64,000 nucleotides of DNA from Candidatus Babeliales bacterium (GTDB lineage Bacteria > Babelota > Babeliae > Babelales > JACPOV01). Each line of letters begins with the position of its first letter. Within the stretch, counting starts at the first letter, position 1. The notes beneath the pieces are model-generated. The model searched no databases. It saw nothing but the letters and a program-made list of their open reading frames with translations, and was not told where the DNA came from. The stretch spans positions 186,001-250,000 of the forward strand of contig DATALT010000002.1 in NCBI GenBank assembly GCA_036260945.1. Reading direction: 5' to 3'. Shown one piece after another: positions 8,103 through 15,711 of this stretch. A program made the position numbers and the translations under genes.

Positions 8103-9671
8103 ATGAATTTTAACGAGATTTCCAAATTACTGATTCCATTTGCACTTGCGCTTGCGACTACGATGGGGCTCCGTTATTTTTTTAGTCGTCATGAAGGCGC
8201 TGAAACTATTGAGATTGTAAGATCTGGACAACGATTTGTGGCACCAAAATCTACAGAAATTGAAGTGCACAAACCGCTTAATCTTGAAATAGATTTTAGC
8301 GATGCAAAAAACGCTAAACAGCCAACGGTTACTTCGTTTGAAACAGAAAACGCATTTTACGAATTTTCTTCTGAGGGCGCCTCCTTGCGACGTCTTGAAT
8401 TCAGGCGCAATTGGGGAGAAAAAGAAGGATTCTTGAGCACCGTATTTCCGCCAGCAGGAGGAGATCGCGAGAAACGATGCTTCCTGGTTGCTCTCGAAGA
8501 AAAAACGCCACTAGCATTTGAGTTAGTAAATCATCAAGAAGATGATAAAACGCATACGCTTACCTATCGAGCGCCAATCGAAAATGGCTATTTAAATAAG
8601 AAATTCGTAGTCTACAAGCACGAATATCGTATTGATCTAGAAGTTGGATTTGAAGCAAACAGCGTCATTAATCAAAAAGCACGCATTTTTATTCCTTCTC
8701 CACTAGTTTCAGAATTGGCGGGTGAAGATTTGATTACGGTCATTGCCAATGATGAACGCAATAAAGTTAAAATGCATTCGCGCAATGCTGAAACAGCTTC
8801 TTCATATTGGTCTCATCCAACATTATTTGGTGCACAAGATCGTTATTTTATTCATGCATTAGTAAACGATCCACAACAATTTACGCAGCGCGGCTATTTC
8901 AAACCGGCTGACGCAGAAATGTGGTACTCAGTTCTTGAAGGGCCTGAGGTTGCCGGCAATGCTTCATGGAATCTCACGTTTTACATGGGGCCAAAAGAAG
9001 ATCAAGCGATGGCCCAAGTAGATTCACGTTTAGAAGAAACGTTGAACTATGGAATGTTCTCGTTTATTTCAAAACCACTTTCACAATTAATGCTGCGTGC
9101 ACTTGAGGCGATTTACGGCGTTGTGCACAACTATGGTTGGGCAATTATTATTCTGACCATTTTACTTAAATTATTATTGTTGCCATTTACCTGGCGCGGC
9201 GAACAAAGCTTGAAAAAACGCATGGAATTTCAAAAGAAACTCGATCATATTCAGCACAAATATAAACACGATAAAGAAGCGTTGGCTGAGGCGCGCGCTG
9301 AACTTATTCGTAAGCACGGCATGCCAGGAATGGCAGGATGCATTCCGCTTCTGCTTCAATTGCCAATCTTTTGGGCATTGAGCATCATTCTTTCAAATGC
9401 GATTCAGCTCTATAAAGCACCATTTTTATGGATCCCTGATTTAACAGCGCGTGATCCATACTATATTTTGCCAATATTGATCTTTATTGGGATGGTTTTG
9501 CATGCACCTGCAGGCAACGATCCAAAACAACGTGTTTCATCTATTGGCATGGCGCTCGTATTTGCAGCAGTTCTTTCAAGCTTTTCAAGCGGATTGGCTC
9601 TCTTTACGATCGTGAGTACATTCTTGGGTGTTGCGCAAGCGCAAATTATGAAAGTTTTGAAGTATGATTGA
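8103..9671 (+). CDS. yidC: membrane protein insertase YidC/OxaA
   Basis: 522 residues, the Gram-negative layout: an N-terminal membrane anchor (about 10-28), a large periplasmic P1 domain (about 60-310), then five membrane segments after residue 335. The cytoplasmic loop between the first and second C-terminal helices (KKLDHIQHKYKHDKEALAEA) and GMPGMAGCIPLLLQLPIFWAL are classic YidC sequence. It inserts inner-membrane proteins with or without SecYEG. The usual neighbours rpmH, rnpA and yidD are absent; instead recR overlaps its 3' end by eight bases. AAGGTGCTCC precedes the ATG. Confidence 0.97.
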   Translation: MNFNEISKLLIPFALALATTMGLRYFFSRHEGAETIEIVRSGQRFVAPKSTEIEVHKPLNLEIDFSDAKNAKQPTVTSFETENAFYEFSSEGASLRRLEFRRNWGEKEGFLSTVFPPAGGDREKRCFLVALEEKTPLAFELVNHQEDDKTHTLTYRAPIENGYLNKKFVVYKHEYRIDLEVGFEANSVINQKARIFIPSPLVSELAGEDLITVIANDERNKVKMHSRNAETASSYWSHPTLFGAQDRYFIHALVNDPQQFTQRGYFKPADAEMWYSVLEGPEVAGNASWNLTFYMGPKEDQAMAQVDSRLEETLNYGMFSFISKPLSQLMLRALEAIYGVVHNYGWAIIILTILLKLLLLPFTWRGEQSLKKRMEFQKKLDHIQHKYKHDKEALAEARAELIRKHGMPGMAGCIPLLLQLPIFWALSIILSNAIQLYKAPFLWIPDLTARDPYYILPILIFIGMVLHAPAGNDPKQRVSSIGMALVFAAVLSSFSSGLALFTIVSTFLGVAQAQIMKVLKYD

Positions 9672-10263
9672 GCAGGTTCCAACGCTCGGGCAGTTACTGA
9701 AGCAATTACAGCAAGTTCCGTACCTTGCTTCAAAAAATATGTATCGAGTTGCTAATTACTTTCTCACCATGGATGATGCAAAAGCGCAAAAATTGTGCAA
9801 AGCGATCATGGATGCGCGTGCCCAGGTAGTTCATTGCCCGCACTGTTTTGTCTGGAAAGAAAAAGCGAAAGCATGTCCATTTTGCGATTCACCCAAGCGT
9901 GATAGCTCTATTATTTGCGTTGTAGAAACATGGCAAGAATTAATGGCGATTGAAAAAACGGGAGGGTACAGTGGCCTTTATCACATTCTTGGTGGCGCCA
10001 TCTGCCCATTAAATGGCGTTGGCCCTGAGGATCTGACCGTTGAGCAACTTGTCGCGCGAGTAAATGATGGTGTTAAAGAAATAATTTTGGCAACCAATCA
10101 AACACCTGAGGGTGAGGCGACCGCTTCATACATTTCTTCAAAACTGAAAGATTCCTCAATTAACATTTCTTGCTTAGCGCGCGGCATTCCCGTTGGTTCA
10201 TCACTTGAATATATGGATCGAGTAACGGTTTTTAAAGCTCTTTCAGAAAGAAGACCGTTTTAA
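9664..10263 (+). CDS. recR: recombination protein RecR
   Basis: 199 residues, the standard RecR length. A helix-hairpin-helix-like N-terminus is followed by the four-cysteine zinc finger (CPHC at about 58-61 and CPFC at 72-75) and a Toprim domain starting IICVVETWQELMAIE, with YHILGGAICPLNGVGPEDL. RecR works with RecO (and RecF) to load RecA at gaps. Starting inside the yidC end (eight-base overlap) indicates co-translation. Its common partners dnaX and ybaB are not adjacent. An intrinsic terminator follows directly. Confidence 0.97.
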   Translation: MIEQVPTLGQLLKQLQQVPYLASKNMYRVANYFLTMDDAKAQKLCKAIMDARAQVVHCPHCFVWKEKAKACPFCDSPKRDSSIICVVETWQELMAIEKTGGYSGLYHILGGAICPLNGVGPEDLTVEQLVARVNDGVKEIILATNQTPEGEATASYISSKLKDSSINISCLARGIPVGSSLEYMDRVTVFKALSERRPF

Positions 10264-10271
10264 ATTAATAA

Positions 10272-10310
10272 TTAAGGCACAGAGCTTATTTTCTGTGCCT
10301 TAAACTTTTT
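10272..10310 (+). terminator. intrinsic terminator after recR
   Basis: Perfect 12-base arms TTAAGGCACAGA (10272-10283) and TCTGTGCCTTAA (10292-10303) with an eight-base loop, followed by a C then six T. It ends the yidC-recR transcript. Confidence 0.9.
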
Positions 10311-10322
10311 TGGTAAATTACT

Positions 10323-10412
10323 TTAGAACTGTGTTTCGCCACATTCTTGTTTTATTTTCCAAGGTTCATGCAGTTTAGCTTTCAAACTAGCTTTATTTTT
10401 TAGGCCACTCTA
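10323..10412 (-). pseudogene. remnant copy of the cysteine-rich gene's 3' end
   Basis: A 28-codon open stretch with no start codon ends ...KIKQECGETQF and a stop, nearly the same as the C-terminus ...AKQECGETPF of the cysteine-rich protein 650 bases upstream (10967-11197). 22 bases are identical between 10331-10352 and 10975-10996, and an Ala-Lys upstream also aligns if eight residues are treated as an insertion in the remnant. It overlaps the end of the gene at 10393 in another frame. It is best read as the tail of a decayed duplicate. Confidence 0.6.
10331..10352. repeat. 22-base direct repeat, copy 1 (copy 2 at 10975-10996)
   Basis: Identical to 10975-10996, in the same orientation. Copy 2 encodes the end of the cysteine-rich exported protein; copy 1 is in the decayed remnant. 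The two copies flank the 185-residue exported gene, so a recombination between them would delete it. Confidence 0.8.
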
Positions 10413-10950
10413 ATTGAGATATGTATTTAAGTCCTTCTTTAACATTTTTCTCAATTTTTTTATTTTCCAATACTGCTGAAGTTCCATGCAATTTATAAAA
10501 AACATTATTTGATACATCCACTAAACTTAGTGCCTTTTGTTCTACATCAAAAGATTTTTCTTCCAATTCATGCTCTAAAGCATTTAGTTCTTTTCTAGCA
10601 CGTAAGGTTTCAGTAGTTAAAAAATTTGAGTCGTCTTTTGAAACTTGTGAAAGAGACAATTTAATTAGCGCTTCTTTTGCAGAGTGCAAATAATTTGCAA
10701 AACGGCGTAATTCGTTTGCAGCATCATTGAGTGATGACGGATCGGTTTTATATGCATCTAAATATCCATCAGCGCGTTTTCTAATCTCATTCATCGCATC
10801 TACGCTGCCAGAATATTCTTCATAAAGTCTTTCTGCAATAGGATTAGAAAATTTATAATGATATTCTTTTTCTATTTCCATCGCATTTAAACCTATAGTT
10901 AAAAAAACTAAGGCAAATACTCCCAAAAAAATAATGTGCTTATTATTCAT
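10393..10950 (-). CDS. exported helical protein of unknown function
   Basis: 185 residues. Residues 1-23 form a signal peptide (hydrophobic FLGVFALVFLTIGLNA) followed by MEIEKEYHY. The mature part is predicted largely helical and rich in Glu, Lys, Leu and Ala, for example the stretch RARKELNALEHELEEKSFDV (about 116-135), which could form a coiled coil. No family recognised. It is leftward and probably co-transcribed with the cysteine-rich gene 16 bases upstream. It shares the A-M-E leader end with other genes here. Confidence 0.65.
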   Translation of the reverse strand: MNNKHIIFLGVFALVFLTIGLNAMEIEKEYHYKFSNPIAERLYEEYSGSVDAMNEIRKRADGYLDAYKTDPSSLNDAANELRRFANYLHSAKEALIKLSLSQVSKDDSNFLTTETLRARKELNALEHELEEKSFDVEQKALSLVDVSNNVFYKLHGTSAVLENKKIEKNVKEGLKYISQLEWPKK

Positions 10951-10966
10951 TGTTTTCCTTTAATTT

Positions 10967-11197
10967 TTAAAATGGTGTTTCGCCACATTCTTGTTTAGCT
11001 TCATCACTGAAGCCGATACAACTGTTACATTGAATACACGTTTCACGATCGACGCTTCTACCTGCAGCACATGCGGCTTGGCAATCTATACATCCTCGCC
11101 CAGCTGAGCTTGAATCACAGTCGGCTTTTATATCAAAACTCGAAATACTAGAAACAATGGCAAAAAGTGATGCCATTATTATTAATTTCATCTTCAT
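10967..11197 (-). CDS. small exported cysteine-rich protein
   Basis: 76 residues: a signal peptide (about 1-25, ending SFDIKA or earlier) and a mature peptide of about 50 residues with eight cysteines, C27, C36, C39, C43, C54, C57, C60 and C71. The spacing C-x2-C-x3-C and C-x2-C-x2-C suggests four disulfides in the periplasm or outside, or a metal site. I know no matching family. GGAG lies seven bases before the ATG at 11197. It is followed by the exported helical gene. A decayed copy of its tail lies at 10323-10412, so the family has been duplicated here. Confidence 0.65.
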   Translation of the reverse strand: MKMKLIIMASLFAIVSSISSFDIKADCDSSSAGRGCIDCQAACAAGRSVDRETCIQCNSCIGFSDEAKQECGETPF

Positions 11198-11347
11198 ACT
11201 TTGCTCCTTTTGTTTTTAAAGTAGCAAAAAGTGGCTTAAATACGCAATAATTTAAGGTTTTGGATGGGCGATTGTTATAAAAAACGCCAATTTATAGTTC
11301 TATGATAAAAATCTCACAACTATGACAGTTGGTTCTTTTCTTATTGG

Positions 11348-11353
11348 TATAAT
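11348..11353 (+). promoter_or_regulatory. probable -10 box of pepP
   Basis: TATAAT at 11348-11353, preceded by TTGG. It sits 62 bases before the pepP start. No good -35 hexamer at 16-18 bases is visible, so this would act as a weak or activated promoter. The call is tentative. Confidence 0.45.
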
Positions 11354-11415
11354 TTTTTTATTCTTCCGATAAACTTGAAACTATTAACTGAAAAACATTT
11401 TTCTGGGATTTAGCT

Positions 11416-12792
11416 ATGGCAATTCGTGAAAAGCATGATGCGGCATTTTTCAAAAGTCGCCGTGCACAATTAATACAACTAATTCGTGAACAGTATCCGA
11501 AGTCGGCAGATGGGCTCGTTATTCTTTTTGGTGCGTTTGAGAGTCACTCAATCTTCAAGCAAGAGCGTTCTTTTTATTATCTGACTGGCATTGAAGAGCC
11601 TGCATGCGCATTGTTAATTGATCTGAAAAATGATAAAACAACGTTGTACGTTCCAAATTTTGGCAGTGAGCGTGCAAAGTGGGTTGCATCAACTATTTTA
11701 CCCGCGCAAAAAGATCGACTCGGCTTTGACGATATTTCCTATTTGGGAACCCAGTGCAAAGGATATCAGTGCCATCCGTTTTTCAGTAACGAAGAGTATC
11801 AAGAGCTCATAAAAATTTTAAACGCAGCTGTGGCGCAAAAGCGTACGATTTTTACATTGAACCCTAATTCCGCTTCTGCCTACGTTGAGCAACGATTTAT
11901 TTTGCAGCGTATGAGCACTTTGATTCCAAATTTGCCAGAACTAATAATGGACATTTCTCCATTAATTGCTAGCATGCGCCGCTTCAAGAATAATCAAGAG
12001 CTTGAGTATTTGTACAAAGCGATAGACGTAACCATAGATGCGCACGCTGCTGTTGCTCGCGCTATTGCTCCCGGAAAAAAGGAATATGAGATTCAAGCGC
12101 TGCTTGAATATTTATTCACGTCGCGCGGATGCTCGCTCGCATTTCCAAGCATCGTGGCTGGAGGAAGGAATGGTACCGTTTTGCATTATAATCAAAATAC
12201 CGCAACTCTAGAAAAAGGTGATTTAGTCGTCGTCGATATTGGTGCGGAATACAATTATTACAATGCTGACCTAACACGCACATTCCCAGTATCAGGGACG
12301 TTTACCAAGCGTCAGCGTGAGCTTTATTTGATCGTGCTTGAAACGCAGGATTATATTGCAAGCTTAGCGCGGCCGGGTATGTGGGTCTCCAATAAAGAGA
12401 AACCTGAGCAATCGCTCTATCATCGCGCCGTGAATTTCTTAAAAGAAAAAGGGTATGAGAAATATTTCCTGCATGGTATTGGCCATTATTTAGGGCTCGA
12501 TGTGCATGATGTTGGTGATTATAGTACGCCGCTTCAAAAGGGAGATGTGATCACTATTGAACCCGGCATCTATATTCCTGAAGAAGGGATTGGCATCCGT
12601 ATCGAAGATGATTATTGGATCATCGAAGATGGCAATATTTGCTTGAGCGAAGATTTATTAAAATCGCCGGATGATATTGAACTGATGATGGCGGAGAAAA
12701 TCCAACCTGAGGATGAACCAGAAGAAGAATTGGAATCTGAACAAGAAACTGTTGAATCTGAAGATGGAGATTTTGACGACGAAGAGAATTAA
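11416..12792 (+). CDS. pepP: Xaa-Pro aminopeptidase (M24B) with an acidic C-terminal tail
   Basis: 458 residues. An N-terminal creatinase-like domain (about 10-170) is followed by the pita-bread metallopeptidase domain. The five metal ligands are visible: Asp in VVDIGAEYNYYNAD (first and last Asp), His in HGIGHYLGLDVHD, Glu in TIEPGIYIPEEG, and Glu in GIRIEDDYWI. The enzyme removes N-terminal residues before proline using two Mn or Co ions, in the cytoplasm. After residue 425 there is an extension of about 32 residues that is mostly Asp and Glu; this is not part of the usual fold. It is a single gene with its own terminator downstream. Confidence 0.93.
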   Translation: MAIREKHDAAFFKSRRAQLIQLIREQYPKSADGLVILFGAFESHSIFKQERSFYYLTGIEEPACALLIDLKNDKTTLYVPNFGSERAKWVASTILPAQKDRLGFDDISYLGTQCKGYQCHPFFSNEEYQELIKILNAAVAQKRTIFTLNPNSASAYVEQRFILQRMSTLIPNLPELIMDISPLIASMRRFKNNQELEYLYKAIDVTIDAHAAVARAIAPGKKEYEIQALLEYLFTSRGCSLAFPSIVAGGRNGTVLHYNQNTATLEKGDLVVVDIGAEYNYYNADLTRTFPVSGTFTKRQRELYLIVLETQDYIASLARPGMWVSNKEKPEQSLYHRAVNFLKEKGYEKYFLHGIGHYLGLDVHDVGDYSTPLQKGDVITIEPGIYIPEEGIGIRIEDDYWIIEDGNICLSEDLLKSPDDIELMMAEKIQPEDEPEEELESEQETVESEDGDFDDEEN

Positions 12793-12818
12793 AAGAATCT
12801 AAGATATTCTGGGAAAAT

Positions 12819-12849
12819 AAAAAGAACCTGAGAACTCCAGGCTCTTTTT
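12819..12849. terminator. bidirectional intrinsic terminator between pepP and the exported gene
   Basis: Arms AAAAAGAACCTG (12819-12830) and CAGGCTCTTTTT (12838-12849) pair except at one A-C position. They give a hairpin with an A run on one side and a T run on the other, serving the convergent genes pepP and 12901-13326. Confidence 0.8.
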
Positions 12850-12900
12850 ATCAAATTATTAATTATTCGCAGAACTTAATTATGCTCTTTGATTTAAAAA

Positions 12901-13326
12901 TTATCGACAAGCGTTAAGGATATCTTTTGATTTTGCAATCCAGAGAGCAGAAGAAGCTATCAGAGCAAAACCGCTGAGAATTTTTCCTAATCCGCTTTTA
13001 TTTCTATCTTGAGGTTTTTCTGATGTCGCAGTATTTATTCCGGAGCACAAAAGATAGGTGCCAAATATACCACCCGCTGCGCCAATTGCGCTCATGCCAA
13101 CTAACCGAGGATCACTGTACGCGAGCTGAGTAATTTTTTCTTTAGCTTTATCGCCAACTGTGTTTAAAATTGGTCTTATTGTTTCTTTCGCGCTTGAAGC
13201 GTAGGTTGCAAATGCTTCTTTTATTTTCTCAGAAGCGGTGCGTGGATCTACCTGTATATAATAAGCGTGCGAATGAAAAGTTGGAGCAAAAAATAATGCT
13301 GCCAAAAGTATCTTCTTGAAATCCAT
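12901..13326 (-). CDS. exported or membrane protein of unknown function
   Basis: About 141 residues from the ATG at 13326, which has GGAG five bases upstream; an in-frame start five codons earlier lacks this. Residues 1-21 form a signal peptide ending HSHA, before YYIQVDPRTASEK. A helical section to about residue 75 is followed by a Gly/Ala-rich membrane segment (SAIGAAGGIFGTYLL), a short polar loop with Lys and Arg, and a second hydrophobic segment (ILSGFALIASSALWIA). No family recognised. Two helices near the C-terminus suggest an inner-membrane protein with a periplasmic N-terminal domain. Confidence 0.65.
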   Translation of the reverse strand: MDFKKILLAALFFAPTFHSHAYYIQVDPRTASEKIKEAFATYASSAKETIRPILNTVGDKAKEKITQLAYSDPRLVGMSAIGAAGGIFGTYLLCSGINTATSEKPQDRNKSGLGKILSGFALIASSALWIAKSKDILNACR

Positions 13327-13428
13327 AAAAACTCCATTCAATTGTATTTACAGATCTCACTTTACCATAAAAAAGGGGGGGTGGAAAACGCCCCCAATAA
13401 AATCGCTGGAAAAGTTACAAGTAGAAAA

Positions 13429-15018
13429 CTATGCCTTCTTTTGGAGCAATTTCGCCATAAAAAGCATGGAAAGTGCTAAAAAAAGTCCAATGCCTAACGA
13501 ACAGGCAAAAGAAACCCAGATTCCGTAAGAAATCGTATAACCGGCGACAATATAGGCAATAAAGGTAGAAATCAGGGCAGGAGTTGCATAGGGAAGCTGC
13601 GAGCGAACGTGTGCGTTCAAATTGGCTTCAGCGCTGGTGGCGGACATAATAGTGGTCGTTCCAATAGGGGAAACGTGATCTCCAGCCACCGCTCCTGCAA
13701 AAATTGCCCCAACTACAGGAAGAGCCATTAAAAGCTCACTTATAGCCGCTGGCGTTTGAATAAGGGCAAATTTGGCAACGAGGGGTATCGCCAAAGGAAC
13801 CAATACCGCGATAGTACCCCAGGAAGACCCTGTGCCGACCGCAGTAATAAGCGCTGCTATGAAGAACATTGCAGGCAAGAACGCACTGCTTACCGAGCCA
13901 ACTAAAATTTGTGCTAAAAATTCACCGGTATGCAGATTATTTTTCAAAAGAGAACCAAAAGTCCATGCAAGGAAGAGAATTGCAATCGAGTCTTTCATAA
14001 GTTCGTAGCCGCCGCGTGCAAGAATCGGCAAATCGCTGAGCGTAATTTTTTTTGTAATCAGCGCTACAAAAATGCTTAGAACCAATGCGCTAACGCCGCC
14101 AGCAAAAAGAGCCAAGAAAATATCTGTTTTTTGCATCGTTTGTGCGAGTGAGTTAGGGCCGCCAAAGACGACAGAATCTCCCAGATACAAAACTGCAATA
14201 ATGATGCCCGCAATAAGTGAGCCCAAGGGAAACAGAAAATCAAAGAGCGTGCCTTTGGTTTCAGTTGCTTGTGATGCTTTGCTTTCATGTTCTTGTGCAC
14301 CACCAAAAAGATTGCCTGTTTTTTGAGCAATCTCCTCATGCATGCGCATTAAGCCCCACGAAGAATTGGAGCGAATGATATAGAAAACGCTTGCCGCGAT
14401 AATAAACGAATAAAAAATAAACGGAATGCTTTGCAAATAGAAAGCGAAAGGATCTTCAAGAATGATAGGCAGCGCTTCTTTATTTATGGAAACGCCCGCT
14501 TTTTCAAGCTGCATCAAAATCATTGCAACCCATGTGGAAAAAGGGACCAAGATGATCATTGGGGCCGCAAGCGAATCGATGAGAAATGCTAATTTAATGC
14601 GGGGGATTTTAAAGGTGTCGGTCACCGGCTTCATAATTGAACCAACCGTGAGAATGCTAAAAAAATCATCTATAGCAAAACAAAAAGAAAGAAGCATTGA
14701 AGCGGTTTCGGCGTTACGAGGGTTGGTGAGCCTCTTTTTGATAATGCGGCCGTAAGCGATCGTGCCTCCGGTGTAGCTAATCAGCGTTATGAGCGCACCA
14801 AGGCTCAAAAGGAAGCCAAAGGTGTAAATGTTTGCAATATCAAATTGGGCAATAACGTTTTGATAAAGAATGCGCATCGATTCAACCGGTGAGAACGAAC
14901 CTGCAATAACGGCGCCAGATAAGATTCCCATGCAAAGAGCAAAAAGTACGCGGTGAGTAATAAATGCTAGAGCGATAACAAGTAGGGGCGGCAACAAAAC
15001 GAGCCAATTGAGCTGCAT
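13429..15018 (-). CDS. NhaC-type Na+/H+ antiporter family transporter
   Basis: 529 residues from the ATG at 15018, preceded by AAGGA; in-frame codons further up would add a hydrophobic stretch with no binding site. About 12 hydrophobic segments. GTGSSWGTIAVLVPLAIPL (about residues 400-420) and AGDHVSPIGTTTIMSATSAE (about 445-465) are the conserved segments of the NhaC family (COG1757). The role is sodium/proton exchange or a related organic-ion antiport. It is a single gene, divergent from rplM. The exact substrate is open, because this family also holds malate/lactate antiporters. Confidence 0.83.
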   Translation of the reverse strand: MQLNWLVLLPPLLVIALAFITHRVLFALCMGILSGAVIAGSFSPVESMRILYQNVIAQFDIANIYTFGFLLSLGALITLISYTGGTIAYGRIIKKRLTNPRNAETASMLLSFCFAIDDFFSILTVGSIMKPVTDTFKIPRIKLAFLIDSLAAPMIILVPFSTWVAMILMQLEKAGVSINKEALPIILEDPFAFYLQSIPFIFYSFIIAASVFYIIRSNSSWGLMRMHEEIAQKTGNLFGGAQEHESKASQATETKGTLFDFLFPLGSLIAGIIIAVLYLGDSVVFGGPNSLAQTMQKTDIFLALFAGGVSALVLSIFVALITKKITLSDLPILARGGYELMKDSIAILFLAWTFGSLLKNNLHTGEFLAQILVGSVSSAFLPAMFFIAALITAVGTGSSWGTIAVLVPLAIPLVAKFALIQTPAAISELLMALPVVGAIFAGAVAGDHVSPIGTTTIMSATSAEANLNAHVRSQLPYATPALISTFIAYIVAGYTISYGIWVSFACSLGIGLFLALSMLFMAKLLQKKA

Positions 15019-15106
15019 AGGAGTCCTTGTGCGAAAAAATAATAAATACGTTATGAATATAAATAAAAGTGGCAATTATGGAAACCATTAGTTTGGTAAA
15101 TCTCAT

Positions 15107-15135
15107 TTGACCGAGAAAGCTTTTTGCTTTAGTAT
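15107..15135 (+). promoter_or_regulatory. sigma-70-type promoter of rplM
   Basis: TTGACC (15107-15112), a 17-base spacer, and TAGTAT (15130-15135), 47 bases before the rplM start codon. The sequence and spacing fit the housekeeping consensus closely. Confidence 0.75.
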
Positions 15136-15181
15136 TGAACTACACGTAAAGATTTTTTGCTAAGTCGATAAGGAATCCACC

Positions 15182-15604
15182 ATGGATATGAATAAAGCAT
15201 TTTACCTCAGAAAAGAAGATCAAAAGCCAAAATGGCACGTAATTGATGCACGTGGGAAAATTGTAGGCCGTTTGGCGACAAAAGTTGCTGATATTCTACA
15301 TGGAAAACACGTTCCTATCTATACTCCTCATTCTGATGCCGGTGACTACGTAGTCATCATCAACGCAAAAGACGTTGTTTTTACCGGTAAAAAATGGCAA
15401 CAAAAAACTCATTATACCTATTCAGGGTGGATGGGCGGACAAAAATCGGCCACAATGGAAGAGTTGGGCGCGGTTAAGGTCTTAGAGCTTGCGATTGAAA
15501 GAATGCTGCCAAAATCGAAATTAGGCCGATCTGTGATTAAAAAGCTACGCATCTACGAAGGCGCTGAGCATCCGCACATTGCGCAAATGGAAAAAGCTCG
15601 ATAA
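15182..15604 (+). CDS. rplM: 50S ribosomal protein L13
   Basis: 140 residues, normal length. WHVIDARGKIVGRLATKVADILHGK and GDYVVIINAKDVVFTGKKW are the family's opening motifs, and MLPKSKLGRSVIKKLRIYEG its C-terminal signature. L13 binds 23S rRNA early in large-subunit assembly. ATG at 15182 is favoured over 15188 because AAGGA precedes it at proper distance. In most bacteria rpsI (S9) follows; here a strong terminator comes directly after, so the pair has been split. Confidence 0.97.
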   Translation: MDMNKAFYLRKEDQKPKWHVIDARGKIVGRLATKVADILHGKHVPIYTPHSDAGDYVVIINAKDVVFTGKKWQQKTHYTYSGWMGGQKSATMEELGAVKVLELAIERMLPKSKLGRSVIKKLRIYEGAEHPHIAQMEKAR

Positions 15605-15629
15605 AGCAGCGTTTTCTTAAAGAAATTAA

Positions 15630-15664
15630 AAGGGCCGACTAAAAATCGGCCCTTATTTTTTTTG
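15630..15664 (+). terminator. intrinsic terminator after rplM
   Basis: Nine-base GC-rich arms AAGGGCCGA (15630-15638) and TCGGCCCTT (15646-15654), a seven-base loop, then A and a run of T to 15664. Confidence 0.93.
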
Positions 15665-15711
15665 GGAATGAAATGCACAGGATGAAAAATAGTTTGTTCA
15701 TAGCTAAGTTA

